Source of the DNA: Dysosmobacter segnis
Lineage (GTDB): Bacteria; Bacillota; Clostridia; Oscillospirales; Oscillospiraceae
Reading direction: 5' to 3'
DNA length: 64,000 bases
Assembly (NCBI RefSeq): GCF_014297285.1
Contig: NZ_JACOQI010000002.1
Span: 1-64,000 of the forward strand
The notes beneath the pieces are model-generated. The model did no database searches, was not told the origin of the DNA, and saw only the letters and a program-made list of their open reading frames with translations. Shown piece after piece: positions 17,060 through 24,710 of the stretch; the stretch's first letter is position 1, and the number at the start of each line of letters is the position of its first letter. The translations under genes were made by a program, and so were the position numbers.

Positions 17060-17165
17060 CCCAACAAGCATTTTTGCGGGCCTGCGGCCCGGCAAAAATT
17101 TCGGAGTGTGGACACACTCGAATTGCTTGCCAAAACGTGCGGGCCTCGGAAGTACCCGCGTTAAA
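17060..17165. other. Candidate oriT region
   Basis: Between the relaxase and tetR genes lie three inverted sequences: TTTTTGCGGGCC/GGCCCGGCAAAAA, GTGTGGACAC, and AACGTGCGGG paired with CCCGCGTT near 17133-17163. No gene was seen. Dense hairpins next to a relaxase gene are typical of oriT, but no known nic site was recognised. Confidence 0.3.
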
Positions 17166-17269
17166 ACATCGGACTTATGTCATTTCACTCTTGTATTGTT
17201 CTATTGGATGTGCTAAAATAAAGTTGATTTTTAGAATTTGTTTTTATTTTGCAGGGAAGAGGTGACGGG

Positions 17270-17890
17270 ATGCCAAAGGTAGCTTATTCTGAGGAGGATA
17301 GAGAGCGCATCAGAACGGAACTCGTTGCAGTTGGTCTTGAACTGATGGCAAAACAGGGCATACAGCATACTACTGTGGAGCAAATATATAAAAAGGTTGG
17401 TATTTCACGAACTTTCTTTTACTCTTTCTTTGCAACGAAAGAAGATTTGATCGTTGAAACGCTGTACTTGCAACAGCCTAAAATTATTGAGCAAGTGCAA
17501 AGACTGATGGCCGATCCTGCTTTAAGCTGGCGTGATGCCGTGAAACAATTTCTCTATGCCTGTTGTTACGGAGAGAAAAATGGCATCGCTGTTTTAACGA
17601 TTGAAGAACAGCAACTCATTTTCAAACGTTTGTCAAAGGAAAGCTATCAAATATTCCGTCAAAAGCAGCTCCGTCTTTTTGGAGAAATTTTAGAAAACTT
17701 TGGTATAAAGGCGGACGCGGCAAGGATCAATTTATTTACGAATTTGAGTCTGACAGCGATGGTTGTACGCAAGGCAATTCCTGATACGTTACCTCTGTTT
17801 GTTCCCGAAGTTGCCGATGAAACAGTTGACTTTCAAATAAACGCTATTGTGGATGCCCTGGAGAAATTAAAAGCAACACCTACCGCTTGA
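17270..17890 (+). CDS. TetR-family regulator
   Basis: 206 residues from ATG 17270, with GAAGAGG upstream. The N-terminal HTH is clear (TTVEQIYKKVGISRTFFYSFFATKEDL, residues about 30-54), followed by an all-helical ligand domain. The gene is distinctly AT-richer than the transfer genes and opens the cargo block of ICE-A, so it was probably acquired separately. It may regulate the genes that follow, but a strong terminator separates them. Confidence 0.85.
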   Translation: MPKVAYSEEDRERIRTELVAVGLELMAKQGIQHTTVEQIYKKVGISRTFFYSFFATKEDLIVETLYLQQPKIIEQVQRLMADPALSWRDAVKQFLYACCYGEKNGIAVLTIEEQQLIFKRLSKESYQIFRQKQLRLFGEILENFGIKADAARINLFTNLSLTAMVVRKAIPDTLPLFVPEVADETVDFQINAIVDALEKLKATPTA

Positions 17891-17906
17891 GTGATTGAAA
17901 TGAGAT

Positions 17907-17956
17907 AATCCGTCCGAATATCATGTTTCGGCCATATATTCAGACGGATTTCTTTT
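17907..17956 (+). terminator. Terminator after tetR
   Basis: AATCCGTC-GAATAT pairs with ATATTC-GACGGATT across a 14-base loop, followed by TCTTTTT. Confidence 0.75.
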
Positions 17957-18039
17957 TAGCCAGGATAAAAACAAATTTGGTTTTTTGCTCTTATTTTTGA
18001 GAGATAAAACCTAAAATAAAACGCAAAGGAGAACACGCG

Positions 18040-18957
18040 ATGAAAGTATTTGATCTGTTCGTAAGCAAATATCCACCGGGTAATGATTTGAGAAAACCTA
18101 CTGCGGAAACGCTGGAGCAATTTCAAGGGAAAGTGCCAGCGGAGCTTCTGAACTTTTGGCAGGAATATGGTTTCGGAAATTATGGCGGAGGTTTGCTAAA
18201 AATTATTGATCCAACCGATTATATTGATACGCTCACTCTTTGGCTGGGCGAACAGGAGGGGTGCCTTCCCATTCTAATGACTGGATTTGGAACGCTTTTT
18301 ATTTACCGCAAGCTGTCTGATACAGCCGATGATATGTGCCTGCTTGATATTCACAACCGCAGATCGGGCAGTTTCTCTACCAGCTTTTCCGATTTTTTTG
18401 AGCGTATTATTCCTGCCGAAAATTTTGCGGCGCAGTTTCTGAGAGTGGGTCTATTTCAAGAAGCATTTGCTAAACATGGCGGCCTTTCAGAAAACGAGAT
18501 TTTCTTCTTTGCTCCGGCTTTGGCTTTTGGGGGAACTGAGTCCATTCAATATGTCGAAAAGGGAAATGCCGTTGTTCATCAGCACTTGTTGTTTGAAATG
18601 GGGGCGGATCATTCCGATGATACAGAACCGGATGATATGTGGTCGCAAGCCTATGAAGCAAATCCCCATGTGTTTGAATTGGATAATGGCGGGCTTATGG
18701 TTAGCTTCACCTTTTCGGAAACTGTGGATACCATCCTGCCAGTAGCACCAGAAACGCTATATGAGATTGAGGGAGAGACTATTTCTCTATGGGCGCTGAC
18801 TTTCGTTAGTCTAACAAAAGAGGAAAACCTTGGCTTTTTGGAGTACCACAAGGCTTTGAAACAATTACAACCCTACATTGTGGAAACGAGAGGAGATCAC
18901 ATATTAGTTCGCGGCCTGAGTTTGGCAGAGATGGAGCATATTCTGGCAAAGCAATAA
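18040..18957 (+). CDS. GAD-like/DUF1851 immunity-type protein
   Basis: 305 residues from ATG 18040 with AAAGGAG upstream. The N-terminus (FWQEYGFGNYGGGLLKIIDP) resembles the GAD-like domain, and residues ~85-185, including DMCLLDIHNRRSG, resemble DUF1851, the Tdi1 fold of toxin-immunity proteins. This pair is known from immunity proteins of polymorphic toxins, including ADP-ribosylating ones. No toxin gene is nearby. The C-terminal ~100 residues are unassigned. GC is low compared with the transfer module. Confidence 0.6.
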   Translation: MKVFDLFVSKYPPGNDLRKPTAETLEQFQGKVPAELLNFWQEYGFGNYGGGLLKIIDPTDYIDTLTLWLGEQEGCLPILMTGFGTLFIYRKLSDTADDMCLLDIHNRRSGSFSTSFSDFFERIIPAENFAAQFLRVGLFQEAFAKHGGLSENEIFFFAPALAFGGTESIQYVEKGNAVVHQHLLFEMGADHSDDTEPDDMWSQAYEANPHVFELDNGGLMVSFTFSETVDTILPVAPETLYEIEGETISLWALTFVSLTKEENLGFLEYHKALKQLQPYIVETRGDHILVRGLSLAEMEHILAKQ

Positions 18958-18972
18958 ATTTGCTTTACCGCT

Positions 18973-18998
18973 ACTTTGGGACAAAGTGTCCCGAAGTG
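18973..18998 (+). repeat. ICE-A palindrome copy 12 (in cargo)
   Basis: Core GGGACAAAGTGTCCC with full arms, embedded in AT-rich cargo 15 bases after the immunity-type gene. Confidence 0.85.
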
Positions 18999-19094
18999 AT
19001 ATAGCTACTATCAAAATTATTTCATTTATGATGCTGTGGGTATTGCCCCATCCAGTTTCATATAAACACATTCAAACATTTAGGAGGAAAAGTC

Positions 19095-19580
19095 ATGGGA
19101 TTTTTTAGCAAGTTATTTAAGGGCCCTGAAATTGACATGGAAAAGAGCAACGCAAATGCAAAGAAAATGCGTGCTCTATTTAATCAGGTTGTAGAGAACG
19201 GGGACAATTACAGACTGATTTTCGGATATACCGAGGATGTGAGCCGGTTTAACTATGGCTTTGTTCATGGGAGCAAAACAAAGATCGGAAATTTAATTGT
19301 CGGCTGGAACGAAGCCAGCCAGACGATTGTGGTTGTTCCCACAGTACCCGATCTTTCCGGCTGTGGCGATCCGACCTACTATCGCCGTTCTGAAATTTTG
19401 AAAGCCTATCGGAACAAATACCCTACCGATGCTTTTATCATTTATCCAGACAAAAAAGGATACATTGGCATCAATGCCTATGACTGGCTGGAAGATGAAA
19501 AGCTGTATGTTTATGTATCACAGGATGATGAATTGGCCGCTTTTACCGACTTCTTTATGAATCGCTTTGCAACAAAGTGA
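19095..19580 (+). CDS. Hypothetical cargo protein (161 aa)
   Basis: Starts at ATG 19095 after TAGGAGG. The protein begins MGFFSKLFKGPEIDM and looks globular and soluble, with mixed strands and helices (NLIVGWNEASQTIVVVPTVPD). I do not recognise the family. Its position between immunity-type genes suggests a role in the same cargo. Confidence 0.65.
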   Translation: MGFFSKLFKGPEIDMEKSNANAKKMRALFNQVVENGDNYRLIFGYTEDVSRFNYGFVHGSKTKIGNLIVGWNEASQTIVVVPTVPDLSGCGDPTYYRRSEILKAYRNKYPTDAFIIYPDKKGYIGINAYDWLEDEKLYVYVSQDDELAAFTDFFMNRFATK

Positions 19581-19588
19581 GGTAAAAG

Positions 19589-19759
19589 ATGCCTATTGGA
19601 GAAATCGGAGCGTTCCTGCTGTTTCTTGTGATCGTGTTTATAGTTGGAAATCTATGGTTTCATTTCGTAGAAGCAATTCTGCGGCAGATTAAAAAGCTAT
19701 TTACACGTCACAAAAAACCTCCGGCATGGCATCCGCTCCCCCCGGACAAGGAGGATTGA
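19589..19759 (+). CDS. Small single-pass membrane protein (56 aa)
   Basis: ATG 19589, 8 bases after the previous stop. One transmembrane helix (FLLFLVIVFIVGNLWFHF) is followed by a basic tail with RHKKPPAWHP. It precedes the DUF1266 gene by 2 bases, so it is probably in one operon with it. Function unknown. Confidence 0.55.
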   Translation: MPIGEIGAFLLFLVIVFIVGNLWFHFVEAILRQIKKLFTRHKKPPAWHPLPPDKED

Positions 19760-19761
19760 AA

Positions 19762-20922
19762 ATGTTCGATATAGACGAGATTAGGAAACAGGCACTCGCT
19801 TCTATGAGAGAAACCATGGAAAAGAACGAGGAACGAATTAGCAAAATTGAGGTTCCCAGCTCTGAAAAAGGCGCATCTGTGTCTGCCGCCGAAGTGGAAG
19901 AACAGATTGCCGCTAATACTCAACGTCAAGTAGAAATTCTTGGACAGATGTTTGGGCCAGATAGTATGGCTCAAATGGCTGTTAATGAGGAATTGCTGCA
20001 AAAGATGGTAAATGATAAAGTTGCTGAGGCAACTTCAGCTACTGCTGGGGACTTGATGGGACAGCTTTTCGGAGAAGATATGGGCATACTTGCGGCTGCT
20101 CTGGAAACGCTGGAAATGGAAGATGCGGACGATGAGGAAGAACTCTCATTCGATCTGGAACTGGAAGAAAAGCTCTATACTACCTTGGAAGAAACAATGG
20201 CCCGGCTTGAGGCCATGCCTGAGCCAGAAGCGATCCCATATCAAAAAGACGATGTAAAATGGGAACGCTTTGGCATCCTGCTGTCCGGTATTTTATCGAC
20301 CCTTAACAGTCACGATCTGGATAGTATGGATGTGGAGGAACATATTCCTGTTATGGAGCAGAAAATCGTGTCCCTTGTGCGCCGCTCCTGGGGGATAGAT
20401 GGCCGGAGTGATCTGCTGGACATGATCCGTTATCTGGCGCAGGAGGGTTATATCCTGCGGTATCAGCTTTATAGTGAGGCATCTTCGCCGGAGGAACTCA
20501 TGGACGAAACTATGGACGAGGATGACCGTGAGTCTACCTGCCGGGCATGGAGGTTTGCACAACGGTATAAAGGTCAATATGCTCCCGGTTTTATGGCTGG
20601 ATGGGATATTGGCCGGGCGGCGATGCTGACACGCTGGGGATGCTATTTAGGCTGGATCACAGAAAGCGAGGCTGTTGGTATTCTGTGGGATCTCTCCCAA
20701 AAGGTTGTTGAGGAACTGCATAGCTGGCGCGAATTTGCGCAATCTTATCTTTTTGGCGGTCTGATGTGGAAATTGCTATGCGGTGACAGCTCCGCAGGAA
20801 GTTACCTGGGTTATCTTGCAGACGCCGCCACAGACCTATTGACTGGAAAAGCAGAGCAGGATAACGGACAATGGCGTGATTGCCCTTGGCCTGCACAGAG
20901 AAAAATTGGTTTCACATTATAA
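19762..20922 (+). CDS. DUF1266-domain protein
   Basis: 386 residues from ATG 19762, overlapping the GAGG ribosome-binding site of the preceding reading frame. The N-terminal ~170 residues are acidic and helical, rich in Glu and Met. The C-terminal ~200 residues match DUF1266, with CRAWRFAQRY, GFMAGWDIGRAAMLTRWG and a final LCGDSSAGSY segment. DUF1266 proteins occur among immunity genes of polymorphic toxins. It is likely a cargo immunity or stress gene; no partner toxin was seen. Confidence 0.65.
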   Translation: MFDIDEIRKQALASMRETMEKNEERISKIEVPSSEKGASVSAAEVEEQIAANTQRQVEILGQMFGPDSMAQMAVNEELLQKMVNDKVAEATSATAGDLMGQLFGEDMGILAAALETLEMEDADDEEELSFDLELEEKLYTTLEETMARLEAMPEPEAIPYQKDDVKWERFGILLSGILSTLNSHDLDSMDVEEHIPVMEQKIVSLVRRSWGIDGRSDLLDMIRYLAQEGYILRYQLYSEASSPEELMDETMDEDDRESTCRAWRFAQRYKGQYAPGFMAGWDIGRAAMLTRWGCYLGWITESEAVGILWDLSQKVVEELHSWREFAQSYLFGGLMWKLLCGDSSAGSYLGYLADAATDLLTGKAEQDNGQWRDCPWPAQRKIGFTL

Positions 20923-21027
20923 ATCTTTTTGAAAATTTGTTGCTATTCATCAGCCGCCAACGGAAACGGCATATAAAAAAACCGTTGGCTTGGCGGCTGT
21001 GTTGATGCACGCCTAAACTAAAGTTAA

Positions 21028-21070
21028 GCGGCGGTTTTGAAATTAACCATTTCAAGGCCGCCGCCTTTTT
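21028..21070 (+). terminator. Terminator at end of cargo block
   Basis: GCGGCGG-TTTTGAAA pairs with TTTCAAGG-CCGCCGC across ttaacca, then CTTTTT. Confidence 0.75.
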
Positions 21071-21102
21071 ATATCACACGGCGGTAACAAAGGAGGTACG
21101 TC

Positions 21103-21204
21103 GTGTCCCGCACAATCCTTACCCGCCCCTCTAACTTATCAAAAAAAGCCAGGGCCCCGGACAAGGATATTTTAACCGTAGTTGCGAAAATTGTTATAAT
21201 GTAG
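21103..21204 (+). CDS. Possible 33-aa peptide
   Basis: GTG 21103 follows a strong AAAGGAGG and gives a basic peptide (SRTILTRPSNLSKKARAPD) ending at TAG 21202. Its good ribosome site is the only support. It may be a leader peptide or a fragment. Confidence 0.35.
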   Translation: MSRTILTRPSNLSKKARAPDKDILTVVAKIVIM

Positions 21205-21267
21205 GTGAATATCTCAATTTATGCGCTTGCGCGGCTTTATGTCGTGCAGGCGCATTTTGTTATCCGT

Positions 21268-21293
21268 ACTTTGAGACAAAGTGTCCCAAGGTG
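21268..21293 (+). repeat. ICE-A palindrome copy 13
   Basis: Core GAGACAAAGTGTCCC, upstream of the sigma-like gene. Confidence 0.8.
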
Positions 21294-21379
21294 CGGGACG
21301 GCCCTCCCAGGTGCCGCTCCCCGCCGGCCCTCCATTTCGTTTCCCCTCAACCCGAACAAAACGAAATGGAGGACAAGCT

Positions 21380-21802
21380 ATGACAACCATCAATCTGAAA
21401 GATTTTTATTATTGGTACATACAGGATCAATTTATCGAGGTTGCTGACGAGGTGGCCGAGGCTCTCACCGCCAGCAGACGCCAGGAGGCCGCCTATGTGG
21501 AGCGGGCCCGGTACAACAAGGCATATTATTCCCTGGACTGTGATGACGGGATCGAATATTCCGCCTGCCAGCATGAGCCCAGCCCCCAGGAGCTCCTGGA
21601 TCGCAAGGAAATGTTTTTCCGGCTCTGGAACGCGCTCAACTCCCTGCCGGAGCTCCAGGGCCGCCGGGTGGATGCCCACCTCATTCTCGGTAAAAGCTAT
21701 CGGGAGATCGCCCGCGAGGAGGGCGTGGATAAAAGCGCCGTTAGGTGCTCCGTCCTCTGCGGGATCAAACGCATGAAAAAATATTTGCGGGAAAATTTCT
21801 AA
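21380..21802 (+). CDS. Sigma-70 region 4-like HTH protein
   Basis: 140 residues from ATG 21380 after ATGGAGGA. The N-terminus (NLKDFYYWYIQDQFIEVADEV) and the C-terminal helix-turn-helix (LILGKSYREIAREEGVDKSAVR) match small sigma-like proteins of Tn1549-type elements, which act as element regulators. The C-terminal HTH suggests region 4; region 2 is not convincing. It stands alone between palindrome copies 13 and 14. Confidence 0.75.
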   Translation: MTTINLKDFYYWYIQDQFIEVADEVAEALTASRRQEAAYVERARYNKAYYSLDCDDGIEYSACQHEPSPQELLDRKEMFFRLWNALNSLPELQGRRVDAHLILGKSYREIAREEGVDKSAVRCSVLCGIKRMKKYLRENF

Positions 21803-21841
21803 AAAGCATCTCCATTACCCCCTGTTTTTCTGGTGGTATAT

Positions 21842-21864
21842 GAGAGGTAGGTTGCCTACCTCTC
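21842..21864. promoter_or_regulatory. Perfect 10-bp palindrome in gene-free stretch
   Basis: GAGAGGTAGG-TTG-CCTACCTCTC. It lies in the 21803-22252 stretch, where I see no gene: the short ORFs there have no ribosome sites and no protein-like sequence. It could be an operator or a stable hairpin. Confidence 0.55.
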
Positions 21865-22159
21865 CACAGCAGGACGGCGGCGGCTCCGAGCATAGCGCGG
21901 GGAGCCAGGCGGCGGGTGCGCGGTGACTTCTCCACAAGAGAACGAGCGACCAACACCTGCGCCGCAGGTGGGCCGGGCCATCCCACGGCCACGATCCGCC
22001 ACAGGACAGGCTGGCCGCCTGTCCCTCCGGGCCGCTGTCTCCTGCTGTGTGGGAGTGCTGCGCCGAGTATGGTTGTCTTTGGACAGGTCAAGGAAACGGG
22101 CGCGGCCTCCCTCTATCTTATGAAAGCGGGGCCTGCTTTATGAGCAGGGCTCCGGCTGG

Positions 22160-22183
22160 CTTCGAGACATTTTGTCCCGAAGT
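22160..22183 (-). repeat. ICE-A palindrome copy 14
   Basis: Core GAGACATTTTGTCCC, the last copy, about 90 bases before the small gene at 22253. Confidence 0.75.
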
Positions 22184-22198
22184 CCCGGTCAAAACAAG

Positions 22199-22223
22199 GG
22201 CCAGCACTTTCGCGGTGCTGGCC
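22199..22223 (+). terminator. Terminator-like hairpin
   Basis: GGCCAGCAC-tttcgc-GGTGCTGGCC followed by TTTGT, 30 bases before the next ATG. It could be a leader hairpin. Confidence 0.55.
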
Positions 22224-22252
22224 TTTGTCATTTCTGAAATGGGAGGTATTCT

Positions 22253-22429
22253 ATGCACGCACAGACCAAATACAAAAGCGAAATGAAAACGGCTGTACTT
22301 GGTGATCGGACAATTACTATTAAAAATCTTACTCCCATTCTGCCCCCGCAGGAACGGGAAAAGCGCAGGCGCGAGGTGGAACAACAGCTTTTTGACGTGT
22401 TCCGCAAATATGCCGGACAGCGGGGGTAG
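22253..22429 (+). CDS. Small basic protein before recombinase (58 aa)
   Basis: ATG 22253 with GGGAGG upstream. Sequence KYKSEMKTAVLGDRTITIKNL, then a charged helix PPQEREKRRREVEQQLFDVF. Similar small proteins sit beside the serine recombinase in related elements. Its size, charge and position make it a candidate recombination directionality factor, which is only an inference. Confidence 0.6.
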   Translation: MHAQTKYKSEMKTAVLGDRTITIKNLTPILPPQEREKRRREVEQQLFDVFRKYAGQRG

Positions 22430-22441
22430 TCAAAGGCATCC

Positions 22442-22470
22442 TTGTTGAATGGGGGCGGCAGAGGTATAAT
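22442..22470 (+). promoter_or_regulatory. Sigma-A promoter of ICE-A recombinase
   Basis: -35 TTGTTG (22442-22447), 17-bp spacer, -10 TATAAT (22465-22470), 44 bases upstream of the recombinase ATG. Confidence 0.6.
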
Positions 22471-22475
22471 ATAAT

Positions 22476-22488
22476 TGTAGGTTGGCTC
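22476..22488 (+). repeat. Subterminal 13-bp repeat, right copy
   Basis: TGTAGGTTGGCTC just downstream of the recombinase -10 box, an inverted match to 2015-2027 at the left end. Confidence 0.45.
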
Positions 22489-22513
22489 CCGTATAAACGG
22501 AAGGGAGCTAATT

Positions 22514-23995
22514 ATGGATAATAGAATAGATGCAATTTACGGGCGGCAGTCGATTGACAAAAAGGATAGTATCAGCATTGAAAGTCAATTTGAATTTTGC
22601 CGGTATGAACTAAAAGGCGGTGAAGCGAAAGAATACAAAGACAAGGGATATTCCGGGAAGAACATAGAACGCCCCGACTTCCAGCGGCTTCTGAAAGACA
22701 TCCGGGCCGGACTGATCCGGCGGGTGATTGTTTACAAACTGGATCGGATTAGCCGCTCCATTGTGGACTTCGCAAAGCTCATGGAACTGTTCAAGCAGTA
22801 CAACGTGGAATTTGTCTCCTGCACCGAAAAATTTGATACGTCAACCCCGATGGGCCGGGCGATGCTCAATATCTGCATCGTGTTCGCCCAACTGGAACGG
22901 GAAAGCATCCAGATGCGTGTGCAGGACGCTTTTTATTCCCGGTGTGCCAAGGGCTACTATATGAGGGGCCGGGCTCCATACGGTTTTGATACGGAGCCCA
23001 TCGTCATGGACGGTATCAAAACAAAGCGGCTGGTTGAAAACGCTGAGATGGACTACGCCGAGCTTATGTATGAAATGTATGCCGAGCCGGAGAACTCCTA
23101 CGGCGACATTACCCGGTATTTTACCGAGAATGAAATCATGGTGTATGGAAAGACATTGAAGCGCGGCTTTGTGGGCCAGCTTTTGAGAAATCCGGTTTAC
23201 GTCCAGGCCGATATGGATATTTACGAATATTTCAAGGCCCAGGGCGCGAAAATCGAAAGCCCGCCGGAACTGTTCACAGGTGAATTTAGCTGTTACTTGT
23301 ACCAGGGCCGCGAGGGGGAGGAAAACATTCTGGTGATTGCGCCCCACAAGGGCCGCATCCCCTCGTCCCTCTGGCTGGCCGTCCAGCACAAGCTGTCCCA
23401 AAATACCACGTTCCAGAATGGCCGCAAATGCCACAATACATGGCTGGCCGGGAAAATCAAGTGTGGATGCTGTGGGTATGCGCTGGCCAGTCTGAACGCT
23501 CCAAACGGTGTCACTTATATGCGGTGCAAGCAACGCATGGAAAACAAAAGCTGTCAAGGGCCCGGCACTCTCACAAAGCACGACTTGGAAAAATCGGTCT
23601 ATGAGGAAATGGTTAAGAAGATGCGGGAATTTCAAACGCTGAAAGGCAGTAAGGCGGAGGGGTACAATCCCAAACTGACCGCCGCCCGCGCTAAACTTGC
23701 CAAAATCGAGGGCGAGATTGAAAAGCTCATTGACACGCTGACCGGGGCAAACCCGCTTTTGTTGCAATACGCAAACAGCCGGATTGAAGAACTGGACGCG
23801 GAACGGCAAAAGCAGTTAAAGCTGGTGGCCGACCTCACCGCTAACTCTGTTTCTTCCTCACAGGTCGATAGCATAACGGGATATTTAAGCCATTGGGAAG
23901 ATGTGAGCTTCGATGACAGGCGGCGCGTTCTTGACACGCTGGTTTCAAAAGTTGAGGCCACTCGCACCGAACTTGCTATTGAATGGAAGATCTAA
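22514..23995 (+). CDS. Large serine recombinase of ICE-A
   Basis: 493 residues. The resolvase domain (1-150) has the catalytic Ser13 in IYGRQS, the YKLDRISRS box near 75-83 and an FAQLERESIQMR arm. The recombinase domain follows, with a zinc ribbon at CGCCGYAL...CKQRMENKSC near 320-350, then a coiled coil. It would catalyse integration and excision of ICE-A. The frame ends 15 bases before the right terminal repeat. A promoter and the small gene at 22253 precede it. Confidence 0.93.
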   Translation: MDNRIDAIYGRQSIDKKDSISIESQFEFCRYELKGGEAKEYKDKGYSGKNIERPDFQRLLKDIRAGLIRRVIVYKLDRISRSIVDFAKLMELFKQYNVEFVSCTEKFDTSTPMGRAMLNICIVFAQLERESIQMRVQDAFYSRCAKGYYMRGRAPYGFDTEPIVMDGIKTKRLVENAEMDYAELMYEMYAEPENSYGDITRYFTENEIMVYGKTLKRGFVGQLLRNPVYVQADMDIYEYFKAQGAKIESPPELFTGEFSCYLYQGREGEENILVIAPHKGRIPSSLWLAVQHKLSQNTTFQNGRKCHNTWLAGKIKCGCCGYALASLNAPNGVTYMRCKQRMENKSCQGPGTLTKHDLEKSVYEEMVKKMREFQTLKGSKAEGYNPKLTAARAKLAKIEGEIEKLIDTLTGANPLLLQYANSRIEELDAERQKQLKLVADLTANSVSSSQVDSITGYLSHWEDVSFDDRRRVLDTLVSKVEATRTELAIEWKI

Positions 23996-24010
23996 AACTT
24001 TTCACTTTGC

Positions 24011-24026
24011 ATTGTACCCTTGTCAA
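24011..24026 (-). repeat. ICE-A right terminal inverted repeat
   Basis: On the minus strand TTGACAAGGGTACAAT, matching 14 of 16 bases of the left repeat at 1979-1994. Confidence 0.65.
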
Positions 24027-24710
24027 GAACGCTTATCCAAGCTGGAACACAACAGTCCGGAGGAGTATGCGAAGGCGCTCTACGGTTTCTACAATGATGA
24101 TCGTATCGCGGAAAAGCTCATCGTCAATCCCATCCGCAACAATGGCGACTGCTATACGACCCACGATGCCTACGAGCTTTCCTATGTGCCGCGGCCACTG
24201 CCGGACGGCTCTGTCGCTATCTGTCAGGAGCATGTGACCGACAGCTTGCAGGCGCTGATGAAAGCGGATTTTATGCTGGCGCTGAACAGCGGACACAACA
24301 TCCGCCGCTGCATCATCTGCGGACGGTATTTCCTGCTCAAAAGCGGCGTCCACGCGTTATACTGCGAAGGAGCGTGTCCCCACGCGCCCGACTACACCTG
24401 CCGGCAGTTTGGTTCCGTGGAGGTGCAGAAGGAACTGGCAAAGGACATTCCCAAGGTCAAAGTCAAGGTGACCGCCTTTGCCCGCATCACGAAGGATCTG
24501 TCTCGGAACGCGATCTCACAGAAGGACGCAAGAAAAGCCAAGGACTATGTGCGGGATCTGCTCTATGACGCCTTGCGCGACGCAAGTATTTCCGTAGAAG
24601 CCTTTGAAGAGAGCGTTTCGTCTGAGAATGTCTACCAGTGCTGCGGGATCACCAGAACGGCCAATCCGAGGGGCCGTCCGCCGAAGAAAAAGGCGGGTGA
24701 GCAAGCATGA
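24021..24710 (+). pseudogene. DUF6076 protein, 3' half (split by ICE-A)
   Basis: The frame resumes with QERLSKLEHNSPEEYAKAL and runs to TGA 24708-24710 (229 codons). It carries a four-cysteine zinc-ribbon-like site (RRCIICGRYFLL...YCEGACPH) and ends with an AT-hook-like NPRGRPPKKK. The 5' half is at 1360-1980. The last 4 bases overlap the ATG of the sigma-factor gene, so the original island carried them as one operon. Confidence 0.75.

Larger units (their letters stand above)
1979..24026. mobile_element. ICE-A: ~22-kb integrative conjugative element
   Basis: The element is bounded by near-identical terminal inverted repeats and lies inside a DUF6076 gene. It encodes a Tn1549/CTn-type transfer module (ParB, PcfB, VirD4, Maff2, VirB6-like, PrgI, VirB4, NlpC/P60, DUF4315, DUF4366, MobC, relaxase), a regulatory and immunity cargo block, and a large serine recombinase beside the right end. 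Rejoining the two target halves at the shared TTG leaves a one-base frame discrepancy, so the exact crossover is unresolved. Fourteen copies of one palindrome are spread over it and none were seen outside. Confidence 0.85.

Noticed and set aside
21916..22143. 75-aa and 66-aa ORFs in the stretch before the ICE-A recombinase region
   Set aside because: No ribosome site, no domain, and Arg/Pro/Gly/Ser-rich composition as expected from GC-rich non-coding DNA.
22047..22286. 79-aa ORF across palindrome copy 14
   Set aside because: A better start with a ribosome site at ATG 22253, in another frame, explains the coding part.
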